From Pleurotus djamor (lineage: Eukaryota; Basidiomycota; Agaricomycetes; Agaricales; Pleurotaceae): 64,000 bases of DNA. A program made the position numbers and the translations under genes. Positions 1-10,592 of the stretch are shown here, one piece after another. The stretch is from assembly GCA_029747585.1 (NCBI GenBank), contig JAPEVF010000115.1, forward strand, positions 41,387-105,386, given 5' to 3'. Positions within the stretch are counted from its first letter, which is position 1. Every line of letters begins with the position of its first letter. The notes below the pieces were generated by a model. The model had not been told where the DNA came from. It did not search any database and saw nothing but the letters and a program-made list of their open reading frames with translations.

Positions 1-799
1 AACTCACGGTGTATCCCCAAGGCATCTTCTCGAATGGTTGTACTAAAATTGGATCGTTCAGCCTTGAAGAATCTCAAGGACGGAGGTATGGACAGTGCGC
101 ACCATCCAAGATGTCAACAACGAGGCAATCTCCCGGTTCGGCACCTTCGACAGCTATGGGGCCAGAGAGGTTATGAATTTTCGTAAGATCCACGTTTTTA
201 ATGTCNTCGCTNTCTATAAAATTGTGGGTTATTGAACGCGCTCAAAAAGACTCCGAACGACNAAGCGTACTGTCGTTGTTTCCAATTTGAGCCCCTGTCC
301 AATCTGTGTACNTCCTGAATCAGCCACCTTCGCATCGGCTGAACTTCGATCCTTACCAACGCATTCCACCTTGAAAACCTTGGAACGCGGTAAAATAAGC
401 AAAGANCAGGCTTNAATTAGCAGAAAGACATACCTCTCCGGGCTTGACGGTGGCGAAGGGAGGGATATCCGGGCTACGACGGGTTCAGGGACANACTAGG
501 AGAGCATTCTCCTCGGACTCACTGCCAGCGGTTGTGCAATCCCTGTGGTTAGAGTGGTCGTAAGCGCAATAGTCGGAGTGGAGTGACTTAGATGTACGTA
601 CCTTCTGCTGATCAGCAGGGCTGACGACGTCCGAGGTGTCAGGGCAAGCGGTGTCAACCAAACGCAAGATCGGTTAAACGTACATGAAGGGGTCGACCTG
701 ACGAGGTGTCAGAACCACACAGTAACNGCAANNNGGNAGCTTCATATGNCNTACCTTGACCAAGGTTGGATGGGCGACGGAGTTAGCTCTGGTGGCCAT
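1..799 (-). CDS. Formamidase (FmdA/AmdA family), 5' part
   Basis: Formamidases hydrolyse formamide to formate and ammonia in the cytosol, a nitrogen-scavenging step. Reading leftwards from an ATG at 799, spliced exons give LHNRWHPDIPPFATVKPGE, then FKVECV, DWTGAQIGNNDS, then NLSGPIAVEGAEPGDCLVV and finally MPWGYT before a GTGAGT donor; these are hallmark stretches of the acetamidase/formamidase family. Exons I can place: 799-755, 697-684, 620-602, 542-523, 473-434, with another beginning at 303. Several are only 14-20 bases long, and all junctions keep frame. The gene leaves the window at base 1, so the C-terminal two thirds are missing. Single Ns fall in introns and at one acceptor (near 215). 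A GATAAG core at 892-897 upstream could be a nitrogen GATA-factor site; that is inference. Family call is firm, exon ends moderately so. Confidence 0.88.
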
Positions 800-1061
800 G
801 TTGGAGGAAGAGATGGGTAGTCCCAAGTCGTATGTTNCAATCTCCAGCGATATCCAAGGTTAATATCGTAAATCCTTTCNCAGCGTGAGCNGATAAGCTA
901 GCTATCGCGTGGTAGCGATACTCGGCATCATGGATAGTGAGAAAGATGGACCGGTCACCAGTTGCAAATTACGAAATGCTCAGCCCATTTGGAGATAGGA
1001 AGAACGTAACCGCGTTCTATCTATAGGTTCGTACACTTGGGAGGAGTGCAAAACGGTACAT

Positions 1062-3380
1062 CTATTCTCGCGCAGCCAGTCTGATTCTCAGAGGTAGCTG
1101 AGGACCCTTATCGAGTTGGTCTGGAACCGTCGGCACCATGACAAGAGCATTTTCTCTGCGAACGCGGCGGGCCTCTTCAGTCAAATCGAATTCAAAGGTG
1201 TTTATCAACTCCACGATGAAGGCCTGNACCTCGATGACCCTGCAGATGTGATGCANGCGTCANCCAAANGAANAGGACGAGTCAAACCCNGTGAACTTAC
1301 GCCATACGCCAACCAGGGCAAGTTCGCACACCACCAGAAAATGTCAACCTTGGGTAGAATGTNAGTGNTGTGAATGATTGATTCCCTTGGCAATTGAATA
1401 CATACAGGTCGTTGTATACGCCCACCTTTTGACCGCTCGGTCTCGACATACCCTCTGACCTCAGCCAGCGGTCCGGGTTGAAAGTGTGCGAATCTTCTCC
1501 AAAGACCTCCTTATTCCTTNAACCGAGGAGTTGAGTGTGCGGGGGCTCGCAGNAGTCCCTGGGATGCTTACCTGTTGTAGCCAATAATGGAGGTGACAAT
1601 NTGGACACCTTGAGGGATCGGAAGTTCGTCGATCCATCGGCCGGACGAAGTCAACAAGGGTTTGCTCAGTGGAAGCACNCAATCTTTGGCGGCTTGTCTA
1701 AAGCTGTGCAGACCGACGGGGTTCATTCGAAGAGATTCCTATCGAAGCAAGGTAAGCAGTGTAACTTAGAAGCTAATCAAGACGATAAGATACGTGCCTT
1801 AATGACTGCATTGAGATACGTCATTTTCTCGAGATCGTTCACCGTAAATTCCTGGTCGCCTCGCGCACGGATAGNTTGTTCCGCTTGTCGGATCTCCTGA
1901 CGGAGTCGATTCTGGATATCCTTATTCCGCGCGAGCTCAAGGACCAGCCATGATAGCGAGTTCGCTGATGTTTCGTGTCCAGTAAACATCATCGTCCTGG
2001 GCAGTNTGTGAGGATTGGGCTTGGTATGGGACNAATTGNTTCCGAGCTTACCTCATCTGTGAGACGATCTCGGAAACGCTGAGCTTCATCGACTCGTCGG
2101 CAGCAATATTAGATTTGACTGAAGGGCAAGGTCGGTTCATGAGACGATGAGCATACCGTGTTGGGCATGCTTGCTTACCAAGGACACTGAGGATATCGTG
2201 CTTGATTTCACCATGTTCAATCTGCTTCAGCTTCGAGTCTATCAGCTTCTTAGCGACTCTATTGGCAATTTTGGCGGTTTTTCGTGCATGAGCCAAGCCT
2301 TTCATAGGGGCATGGTCAAACATAAAGCGAACCAACCGATCTGGTAAGTGATCGGTCAAGCCCTGGAATAAGATAGCCAGCTTCGTCGGCAACCCATACG
2401 TGCTAATTCTGTACTCGTCCGTAATTAACCTCAGGGAANGCNGTGGAGTGCAAAGAAACTTACGTGAGACGAAAATACGCTCGTCCAAGTATGTCCCGAT
2501 CGTTCTCTAATGTTCTAAAGCGATAATCAAATGCAGCTGTAGGTNAAGTTAGTAGCTGCGACTTTATCGGCGGAAAAGTCATCACCTTCTCCAATCGCAT
2601 CCAGGGCTGCTCGGCTGAACCAGTAAGAGACGTTGAGAACTGCGCTGTCACACTCCAAGTTCCGTTCCAATATCTCTTTCCATTTGTCGCAAACCTGTCA
2701 TGAGCTCTGAGCTCACCAACGACGAGATGGAGTCTAGACGTGTACAAACCTGAATGGCACACCGNCTAAAAACGGGGTAAGATGCTTTGGCTTCTGCCGT
2801 GCCAAATCCAGGTGCGATAATTTTCCTTTGTCTTCTATGGCTTTCCCCTACGAGTATGTTACGGAATNAGGGCGTCTGGCATGTGCTTCGGCATGAAATC
2901 AAGCACTTTACCTTCAGCCCAAGTCACACCATAGCCCGAAATAGCTCGGGCTAATTCCCGACGAGCAGGTGGCTTGACAAAGTCATACCCGGCACAACCG
3001 TAAATATAATTGAGTGCTTTCGGGTCAGAANTTAAAAGTCTATCCTCCTGCGNNACGGTGATAAGCCAAATNCGACGACGAGAAGACGCTNTCCGAAGCG
3101 GACTTACCCCTAGAGGGGCTTTTAGTCTAACAATNTCACCNTACAGTTCTTGCCATCTAAAGTCGCTTTCGCCGGCAAGGTTGGTGAAGAATTCGTGGAG
3201 ATTCCCTGTNANCGNCGGCCTCAGCGAATGAAATANGGAGGAATTGGNTTCGATNACCATACCTACGAGAAAGGACTGTGAAGCGGGGCCACGTATATCA
3301 GAGATAGATATNCGTGTGAGTCGTCTATATACAACATAAATGAGAGCGAAGAGGAGGGGTATAATGGCTAGATAGCTCAT
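1062..3380 (-). CDS. Cytochrome P450 monooxygenase (multi-exon)
   Basis: Haem-thiolate monooxygenase expected to sit on the ER membrane and oxidise a small lipophilic substrate with a P450 reductase; the substrate cannot be read from sequence. It starts at ATG 3380 with a hydrophobic anchor (LAIIPLLFALIYVVY) followed by a basic stop-transfer stretch. The I-helix motif FTGHETSA lies near 1980, the ExxR motif ESLRMNP near 1735, FNPDRW near 1470, and the haem-binding signature FSGGVRTCPGW near 1310. The C-terminus ends at TAG 1064-1062. The coding region is split by many short introns and contains scattered Ns, so exon ends are approximate, but all key motifs are intact and I see no disabling change. 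It lies head to tail with the formamidase, about 260 bases apart. No CYP family is assigned. Confidence 0.88.
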
Positions 3381-4021
3381 GATTGAGGGGGGGCTGACAG
3401 TAAAATATTCACTCAACGTACACCATGAATTTATACNAGAAGCTGAGATCTGAATACTCCCAAGGCTGCCCACACCAGAACAGGGTCGTCCGGGCATGGC
3501 TGNCATCTACTCATTGCTCGTCAAAAACACANGTGTCGCGGCGCTTGATGTGAGTGACTTCTGATTGCCCTAGGCTTGGGGTCACAAACTGGGGNCCTGG
3601 AGGAAGCAATAGTCATCCTGCTTGGCCTTGAGGCTGAGTTCTAGGGAAGCCAGTNCATGGTTCCCAGAATACCGTGAGCTGATGGGTCAAGCGTGAGATC
3701 AAGTTCTATGTCAGTCGGCCATTGAGGAAGTACCTTTCGGAGTTGGCCGAGACGCCTCGCCTAACANCCNCAAACAGATGCAATAACGGTATAGCCGCCA
3801 GACTCNATNNNGCTGTTTCACTTCTTCTTTCTTGACTCTCATCTTCGACGTCGCGCNNGCNATTGAGCTCGAGAACTCTGGACATNGTCAGTGACGGCNT
3901 CGCCTNGTGAAATNTGCGACAAACCCGATCAAGGCTCGTATTGCGATTGATAGAGACGCCAGGCTCCGCGGGTCCATCTTGTCACAGGTATTGTCTCCGC
4001 AACCACCCCAATTTCTCCTTC
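3381..4021. other. Intergenic stretch, no gene seen
   Basis: Divergent intergenic region between the P450 (minus) and the TPR gene (plus). It contains many isolated Ns (3500-3910) and no open frame with recognisable protein similarity. It probably carries both promoters; I see no clear TATA box. Confidence 0.5.
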
Positions 4022-6162
4022 ATGCCCGCAAAATACTCGCACGTCAAGAAACGCTCAGCGAACGGCCTTTTGGCCAAGAAACACCCTCAGAGCGGGCAAG
4101 CACATCCCGTGAAGCTATCAGCTCCTTTCCCTCGCTCGCTTCCGTTACCGAGTCCTCACACAGATCGCGGTGTCTCGCAGTCCATGTCCGCTGTCGCCGA
4201 GCTGGAACGAGCTATCGCGCGTATTCTCCTTCTCCGGTTTGAACAGGATATAGCGCGTCTCTATTCGACGCGTCTTTACTCTGTCTCGCTCCTACACTTG
4301 CCGACTCTCGTCATGCGCTGTGTAGCCCTCGGTGGCCCAGGCTGGGCAGCCTATAACGCCGATGCGGACGAAGTAAAGGATTTCTTCCGTTCAGCTATCA
4401 GCATGGACTTGCGCCAGGCGGGCGAGCGTGTAGCTACAAAGAGCGTTCTGTGGTCGTATACAGCCTTGCGGCATTTTGTACGATCCTCATCGTCTTTTAT
4501 TCTATCCCATGTCCTGATTTACGCCTGCATAGGCAATGTCGAATGATATTCCTATTTGTCAGACTAAGGGGTTACATTCGCTGCGTCTCCTCCCCTTTTT
4601 CCCTGCGCTGAAGTCGTATCTTGACGTGCTCGAATCCATGCCTGTTGCGACCTTTACAAAGCCGCCTCATCTTGGCCCCCTTGTTGAGGGCTTTGAGGCT
4701 CTCGAGGAAGCATGCGAAATAAAATATGCTAATCCTAAAACATCCCTGCCTCCCGAATGGAGCGCCTCTGAATGGCGCAACAAAGTTCGGGTAGGTTACG
4801 AGAAGATGTCTCAGACCTTGTGGCGAGTGTCGAAGGAGTTTGACGTCAGGGGATACGGACTTGTCCTCAGAGATAAATTAACGACCAAGTGGTGTGACTG
4901 CGGCTGTTCGACGGACCATCTTGGAGAAGTGTGTGAGAGGACTGTTAGAGAGGAAGAGGACCAGCAGAAGGTGGACAATGGTATCAAACCCGGAAATGGG
5001 AAATGCAAAGGCATGGTCCCAATAGCAGCCAAAGGCAAGGAACGAGAATGGGATGGGAGAGGGAGCGGCGTTTTTGGCTGGGAAACAGAGGAGGAGGAAG
5101 ATATCTGGGAGCTCGAGCTCGACTTCTGTACTTGGGATGAGAACGCTGGTGCGAGCAACCAAGATAATCATAGGACTTGGAAGACCGAAGACGATTTGGG
5201 GATGACCATTGGTGAGGCAATGGAGTGGAGATATGTACGCGCAGAGAGGGCCAAAGAAGAGGTGTGTTCACCATTCATCCTTATCGGGCCTGTGTCCTTT
5301 TTCTCAACTGTTGATATTGATGCCAACATCCTCATCATTCCCTACCTACTTTTCTCCCCGTTACTGATGTTCCTCGGTTCAGGGAAACATAGCGTATCGC
5401 AAAGAGGACTACCCTGAAGCTGTCAAGCATTATGAGGCCGCCTATCATATAGAACCTGAGCTCCCCCACTACCAGTTAAATCTGGCAGCCGCTCATCTCA
5501 AGCTGAACGAGTTCGTCTCGCGTTAACCCCGTCGTTCATGATGCTGATTGGTATTGACCAGCTGGATGGCCGCTGAAAAGGCGTGCACGTTGGCCCTCGG
5601 TCAGCATCGAAGTAGCAAGGGCTATTATAGGCGTGCTAAGGCCAGGAAGATGCAAGGAAAGGTCGACGAAGCTATCAAAGGCAAGTTGAATATGAATAGG
5701 AGTTGTGGACTTCTTTTGACAGTGTACTTAGATCTGCGAGCGGCTTTGAAACTGCAGCCGAACAATAATGAAGCGAACGGAGAGCTAGCTGCGTTGTCCC
5801 CGTCTCCAGCAGAGGCGCCCTCTGGTCCATCAATTTTAGTCAACACCGCCAATTCAGCGGGTTCCTCCTCGACTTCCTCTTCTATACAACAGAATCCCCG
5901 ACCAGCTTCGTCTCCCGAACGACAAGGCCACGCGTCCAAAGCCAAAGCACCAAAGCCACCACCGTTTCCCAAATGCTTGGCAGACGAGCGCAAGATTAAG
6001 CTTGTACCTCTCCCAACGACGATCGAGAAAGGTCGCGCGCATCATGACTTGTACTGCACAAAGCATGCCTCGCAGTTTCAGATGACGGGCGAACCTGTGA
6101 ATGAAACAGCTACTTTGTCAAGTCCAAGCTGGGATCGGTACATTGCGAAACGGATAAACTGA
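4022..6162 (+). CDS. TPR-repeat protein, function unknown
   Basis: The N-terminal exon (ATG 4022; ATG 4183 is the alternative) encodes a helical region containing ARILLLRFEQDIARLY and ends at TALRHF before a GTACGA donor (about 4475). After an intron of about 90 bases it resumes at about 4563 with TKGLHSLRLLPFFPALKSYL. An acidic middle with a small Cys cluster (WCDCGCS, near 4890) follows. After an intron starting at about 5260, a TPR unit reads GNIAYRKEDYPEAVKHYEAA, then further helices GYYRRAKARKMQGKVDEAIK and DLRAALKLQPNNNEANGEL. Beyond about 5800 the tail is Ser/Pro-rich and likely disordered. TPRs mediate protein-protein contacts, so an adaptor or co-chaperone role is possible; the partner is unknown. 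The last intron (about 5680-5730) uses a GC donor (GCAAGT); without splicing it adds 17 residues in frame. Confidence 0.75.
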
Positions 6163-6712
6163 TGGTTGTGGTTTTTATAGTTTGTTATGATGATGTGTCT
6201 ACGGGCTTATCATGATTACGAGTCCTTTTCTCTTCGTCTCTGCAGCTTGAACTTAGTTGTAACTTCGGTTCAATCGGCGCTAGGTACGCCAAACCAGGGG
6301 GTACGTCACTCTTATGGGCGCTTTCATTTAGACCAGTCTAACGGACCGTTGGCGAACATGATGCAAGGAACCCCACAACGTGGATCATCTTGCACGCTCT
6401 GACTATAAGACTGAGCAGAGAAGCGAGTCCCCCACACACCTTCCCCCTCTTCACTCTCTTCAACAAGACAGATGCTTTCACAGGTCAGATCGAGGAAGAT
6501 CTCCGTCACACTGGCACTGGGGCACGCCTGGCTAGTAAACGGACAGATTCCTGCGTGAGGCTCCTAAAAGACCCGAACCAATTCAGAGGCTGAGCGCTGA
6601 GGTATGCCTAGGTACCAAGGCTTGCTTGAGCTGAGGCCCGGCTTCAACAATGGTCTGTGTTTTCTTTGCATCTCGTAATGGTCTAGAGACTAAGGAACCA
6701 AGGAATATTCAG
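6163..6712. other. Promoter/5' region of lectin-like gene
   Basis: A TATA-like TATAAGA at 6404-6410 is followed by a pyrimidine-rich stretch and an ATG at 6472 that could open a signal-peptide exon. The phase of that exon does not match the first certain exon at 6713, so the 5' structure is unresolved. Nothing else recognisable is seen here. Confidence 0.4.
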
Positions 6713-8357
6713 GAAAATGCTTGACAGCTTCGTCCAATGTCGATGGCGCCCCTGTGACCATTCAGCCTTGCGCCGGCGGTGAAAATCAGACATGGGCATT
6801 TACCGGCGGATCTGTTTCGTTGTTCGGTGGCTCTAAATGTCTCGATGTACCAGGTGGAAATACTGTGGACGGCGCTCAGCTACAGATATGGACATGTCAA
6901 CCTGGGAATCCTAGCCAGCAATGGTTTTATACAGTGAGTGTTAGGTCACCATTCTAGTGTACGTGATTTGTTACTCCCATACTAATGTTCTAATCCATAC
7001 TTTAGTTCGATTACCGCCTTGCTTGGACTAATCAAGGAAAGTGTTTGGATCTTCCAGGTGGCATATCAGATGACAATACTCGTGTAAGTATTAATTCTGA
7101 ATCTCGCCTCCGTATGTAGCTGAAAGGAGCAATGTTCCCTGCAGCTACAGACCTGGACGTGTCAACCCAGCAACCCTAGCCAAGTGTGGAACACTGGGTA
7201 CCAATCATTTAATTTACCAGACAAGTCTGAGATCGGCCAGAGCGGTACTAATAATTGTGGGTCGGGGAATAGCCAAGATTCGCAGTGTCAAACAGCCTGG
7301 ATCAAGTATGTCTTTCGTTTCGTGTTCTTTGGTATTGACCTGTTCGCTTATGAATTACACGACAGTGATGTTGATGACTTCTGTCTATTCGGACCTCCTT
7401 CACCTGATTCTGTCATAGGCGACACAGAACGCGTCGAAGTCGCATGGTGCACCAAGGCAGGGCGAGGCACGCGCTTGATCCCCGATGGAACTCTGCAGGG
7501 GGTGCACTTTGTCCGGACTCAAGACTATGTCCAAGTTACCGGCACAGGTGACTTCACGAAGATTAATATCAGAGCAGGGGACGCGTATGTTTTTCCGTTC
7601 TCATCCCTGCCCGCCAGTGAATAATAGTCAATGTACGTAGGGGCGGCGAACTTGATCCTCATGGCGCAGATGGTAATTCCCAATCAGTTTACATTCTCCC
7701 GGTATGGTCGCTGACCATCGCTCTCATGTCAGGCAACGGGAATCCTGGTAAGGCCGTCAATCCGTACGAGCGAACAGACTGAGATACAATGGGCTATCTC
7801 ATCGCAGTCGGGGGGCTTGTCTTTGGCAATTCATTCGGAAATGCATTGCAGTATCATGAATGGACGACTTTCATTTCGTCATCGGAATTCTGCTTCCGAG
7901 CTTGTATCGGTCCCAACGCGGCGAGGAATTGCCAACACATCTATGATGTGATGGGTTGCTACTGGGTATGTCAAGCTCGATATTAGGTTTTACCGCGTTC
8001 AACTCAGCCAATTTGCCTCCATTTACAGAATATGCCAGCAAACTACGATGCGGGAACATTTGAATCTTGCCAAGGAGACAATACGTAGGTCTCCCTTGCT
8101 GTTACTGGGACTCGGAGATGGCCCGTGGACTTACCCTTTGGCAGTGAGCCGATGGGGGTATATGGTGGTACATCGACCTGGTGAAGAGATGCTCCGGCTC
8201 GGACACAATTAAGCCTTCATTGATGTATGATCGTATTTCTAGGTTTCAAGGCGTAGAACCGACACCTCCGCCACACACTGCAGGCCCTTCATCAAGTTGC
8301 CGCACTATCCCAACCGTCAGCGTGTCCCCGCTCCGACGCCGTACCGCTGGGAGATGA
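6713..8357 (+). CDS. Secreted ricin-B-type lectin-like protein (5' exon unresolved)
   Basis: The first certain exon starts after an acceptor at 6712 with KCLTASSNVDGAPVTIQPC and contains two beta-trefoil (ricin-B/CBM13-like) repeats: GGSKCLDVPGGNTVDGAQLQ with CQPGNPSQQW, then GKCLDLPGG with CQPSNPSQVW (about 6830-7190). A second region rich in Cys (DDFCLFGPP, AWCTKAGRGTR) follows, then a C-terminal module with LQYHEWTTFISSSEFCFRAC, CQHIYDVMGCYWNMPANYDA and a Ser/Pro-rich end, TGA 8355-8357. I recall the C-terminal module from basidiomycete proteins annotated as macrophage-activating-glycoprotein-like; that name is from memory. Nine or more exons join in frame with GT-AG introns of about 50 bases. 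Likely extracellular, binding glycans. The signal peptide exon was not located; see 6404-6472 for a candidate start. Confidence 0.78.
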
Positions 8358-8707
8358 GGACAGAATTCGCGGTAAAGAGTGCAGTTCCCTTCAGAGTTCC
8401 TTTGATATACAGTGCTTCATGGACACTTGGACATTGTGACCTGTATTGTAGATAAGATNGATAAGATTNCAAAATATCGGAGCCCGGGTACGCTCTTGTC
8501 CGTCGACCATCCCCTTTTTGTNTAACCTCCTTGGTGGTGATCATCGTCGCTCTTCTTTCATTTTCTTCGCTGCCTTCTCCATCAGCGAAAACTGTGCCAT
8601 CGATCTCTTGACAGAAAACGCGTCGTAAAACCTCCCAAAACCCGTTCTATACCCGACTATTATTGCCCTCAAGTCTTGGTGATCGTCTCTCCTACCACCA
8701 ACCCATC
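8358..8707. other. Intergenic, 3'/5' untranslated
   Basis: A 350-base gap between two co-directional genes. Pyrimidine-rich just before ATG 8708, as expected for a fungal leader. Two Ns at 8459 and 8469. No other feature seen. Confidence 0.4.
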
Positions 8708-10158
8708 ATGTCCAGTCTAGATGTTAAGCTCGCTGCTGCTTTAGCATCCAGGGAGCAGCGTCAAATTCGACGGAGACTTCCCGAACCAACATCTACATCA
8801 GATTCCGCAGGCCTCATCGACTTCAGCTCAAACGATTACCTTTCTCTTGCATCTTCATCAAAACTCCGGGATCATTTTCTATCCACGTTGTCTACTACAC
8901 CTGACATCCTCGGTTCTGGGGGGTCTAGACTCCTGGTGAACGGTCAACTGCATAGCCAGCTTGAATCACGCCTTGCCCAGTTCTTCGGCTCTCCGACTGC
9001 GTTACTTTTCAATTCCGGCTTTGATGCCAACGCAGGGTTCTTCTCCAGTATACCGCAACAGGGCGACGTAGTCGTGAACGACGAATATATTCACGCATCC
9101 GTGCATGATGGCGTTCGGGCTTCTCGCGCTAAAAATGCCCAATTCTCATTCAGGCATAACTGTATGACGTCCCTGCGATCACTGCTCGTCAAGCTTCGGG
9201 ACGAACGACCAGCACTGGTCTCAGGCGAAATCAGCCTATTCCTAGCTGTTGAAAGTCTCTATAGTATGGACGGAACTTTTGCGCCTCTCGTCGAGATTAT
9301 AGAGATGCTTGAACTCTATTTTCCTCAGGGAAATGCACATCTTGTCGTCGATGAGGCGCATGCTACCGGCTTGTACGGTCCTCAAGGGCGAGGTAGGGTT
9401 GCTCAACTTGGCCTTGAGCATAAAGTCCTCGCACGATTACATACGTTTGGAAAAGCTTTAGCCGCAACCGGAGGTACTTGTCCCACCACGTATGATCCAC
9501 GCAAATTTTATACTTACGGCACCGTTCGATAGCGGTATTGCTGACGAACACTCTTGTTCGCGACTACCTTCTGAACTACGCGCGATCCTTGATCTACACA
9601 ACTTCCCTGAGCAATGCAAACATCGTCGCCGCCGGTTGTTCTTTTGATTTACTCCAGGATGGCTTTGTACAGAAAGCACGTAATCCCCTCGTCTCTCCGT
9701 CCTCAATTGATAATTTATACTATCCTCATAGCTTGCAGAAAACCTTTTCGACCTCACATCGTACTTCTTGGAGCTCTTACAGCCGCGTCTGAGTGCTTTC
9801 CCCCCCAGAGCTTCTCTCTCTGCCGTCCCATATCCCAGACACCGTCGACCGAGACTCGACGACCTTATATTCTCCTATCATTCCAATAATGACATCACTA
9901 CCCCGTCCTCTTTCATCTCACCTCCTCAGACTACGCGTCAACGCTCGCCCAATAACATGGCCGACCGTTCCGAAGGGGAAAGATCGCGTGCGCGTGTGTC
10001 TGCACGCAGCGAACACTCGGGAAGATGTTGAGATCCTCGTCGAGGGGATGGTATCGTGGGCGGAAGGAAAAATGGCCGAGGCTCGAAAGCAAAAGAAAAT
10101 CGCCCGAAAGAACCAAATGGATGATGCCTTTACGGTGCTTTTGGAGTCTAAGTTGTAG
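8708..10158 (+). CDS. 8-amino-7-oxononanoate synthase-like PLP enzyme, apparent frameshift
   Basis: Alpha-oxoamine synthase family: PLP enzymes that condense an amino acid with an acyl-CoA. The closest recognisable type is BioF (L-alanine plus pimeloyl-CoA to 8-amino-7-oxononanoate, biotin synthesis). Seen: IDFSSNDYLSL, the glycine loop LGSGGSRLLVNG, ALLFNSGFDAN, DEYIHASVHDG, LVVDEAHATGLYGPQGRG and the PLP-lysine motif TFGKALAATGG (Lys at 9452-9454). Exon 1 ends at 9473; exon 2 starts at 9533. In the last exon the frame changes at a run of seven C (9800-9806): upstream reads LQPRLSAF, downstream ELLSLPSHIPD, and removing one C would join them. This is either a sequencing error or a real lesion. 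Stop at 10156-10158. Size otherwise fits the family. A serine palmitoyltransferase-like role is less likely because it is short and has no membrane anchor. Confidence 0.83.
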
Positions 10159-10592
10159 CCACCCCTCGATCTTGGTTATGCAGTGTAATTTACATAACCT
10201 ACGAGGTATCTCGGTTGAAGAGAAAATTAAGAATTCGCTTCTCCGCCCTCGCGTCGCACAGGATACTATCTTCGGCAATTCGGGCGCGATTGAGGCGTCC
10301 GAGAGACTTTACGGGCATCCACATATCCGGTTTAGCAAAGTCTGGACTGAAAGGTGACTGGCTCTTGTCCCTAGCTCCGTGAGGTAGGCTCAGACCTCAT
10401 GCTCTCGGGAGTTGAAGTTTCCCGACGGTGGGATGGCACGCGAATGGATAAGTGGCGGATGTGAAGGGCGATTGCCAAGGATATCATTGATGCATGGGGT
10501 ATTAGTACACAATGTGAGTCGAGAGCAAGATGGTAATGGAAAGGGCCAGAGTCTATGAATGCAATGTTATTGGTAGAGGATGGAGAAACCTT
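10159..10592. other. Convergent intergenic region
   Basis: The 3' ends of the oxoamine synthase (plus) and the FAD monooxygenase (minus) face each other here. No coding or repeat structure recognised. Confidence 0.4.
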
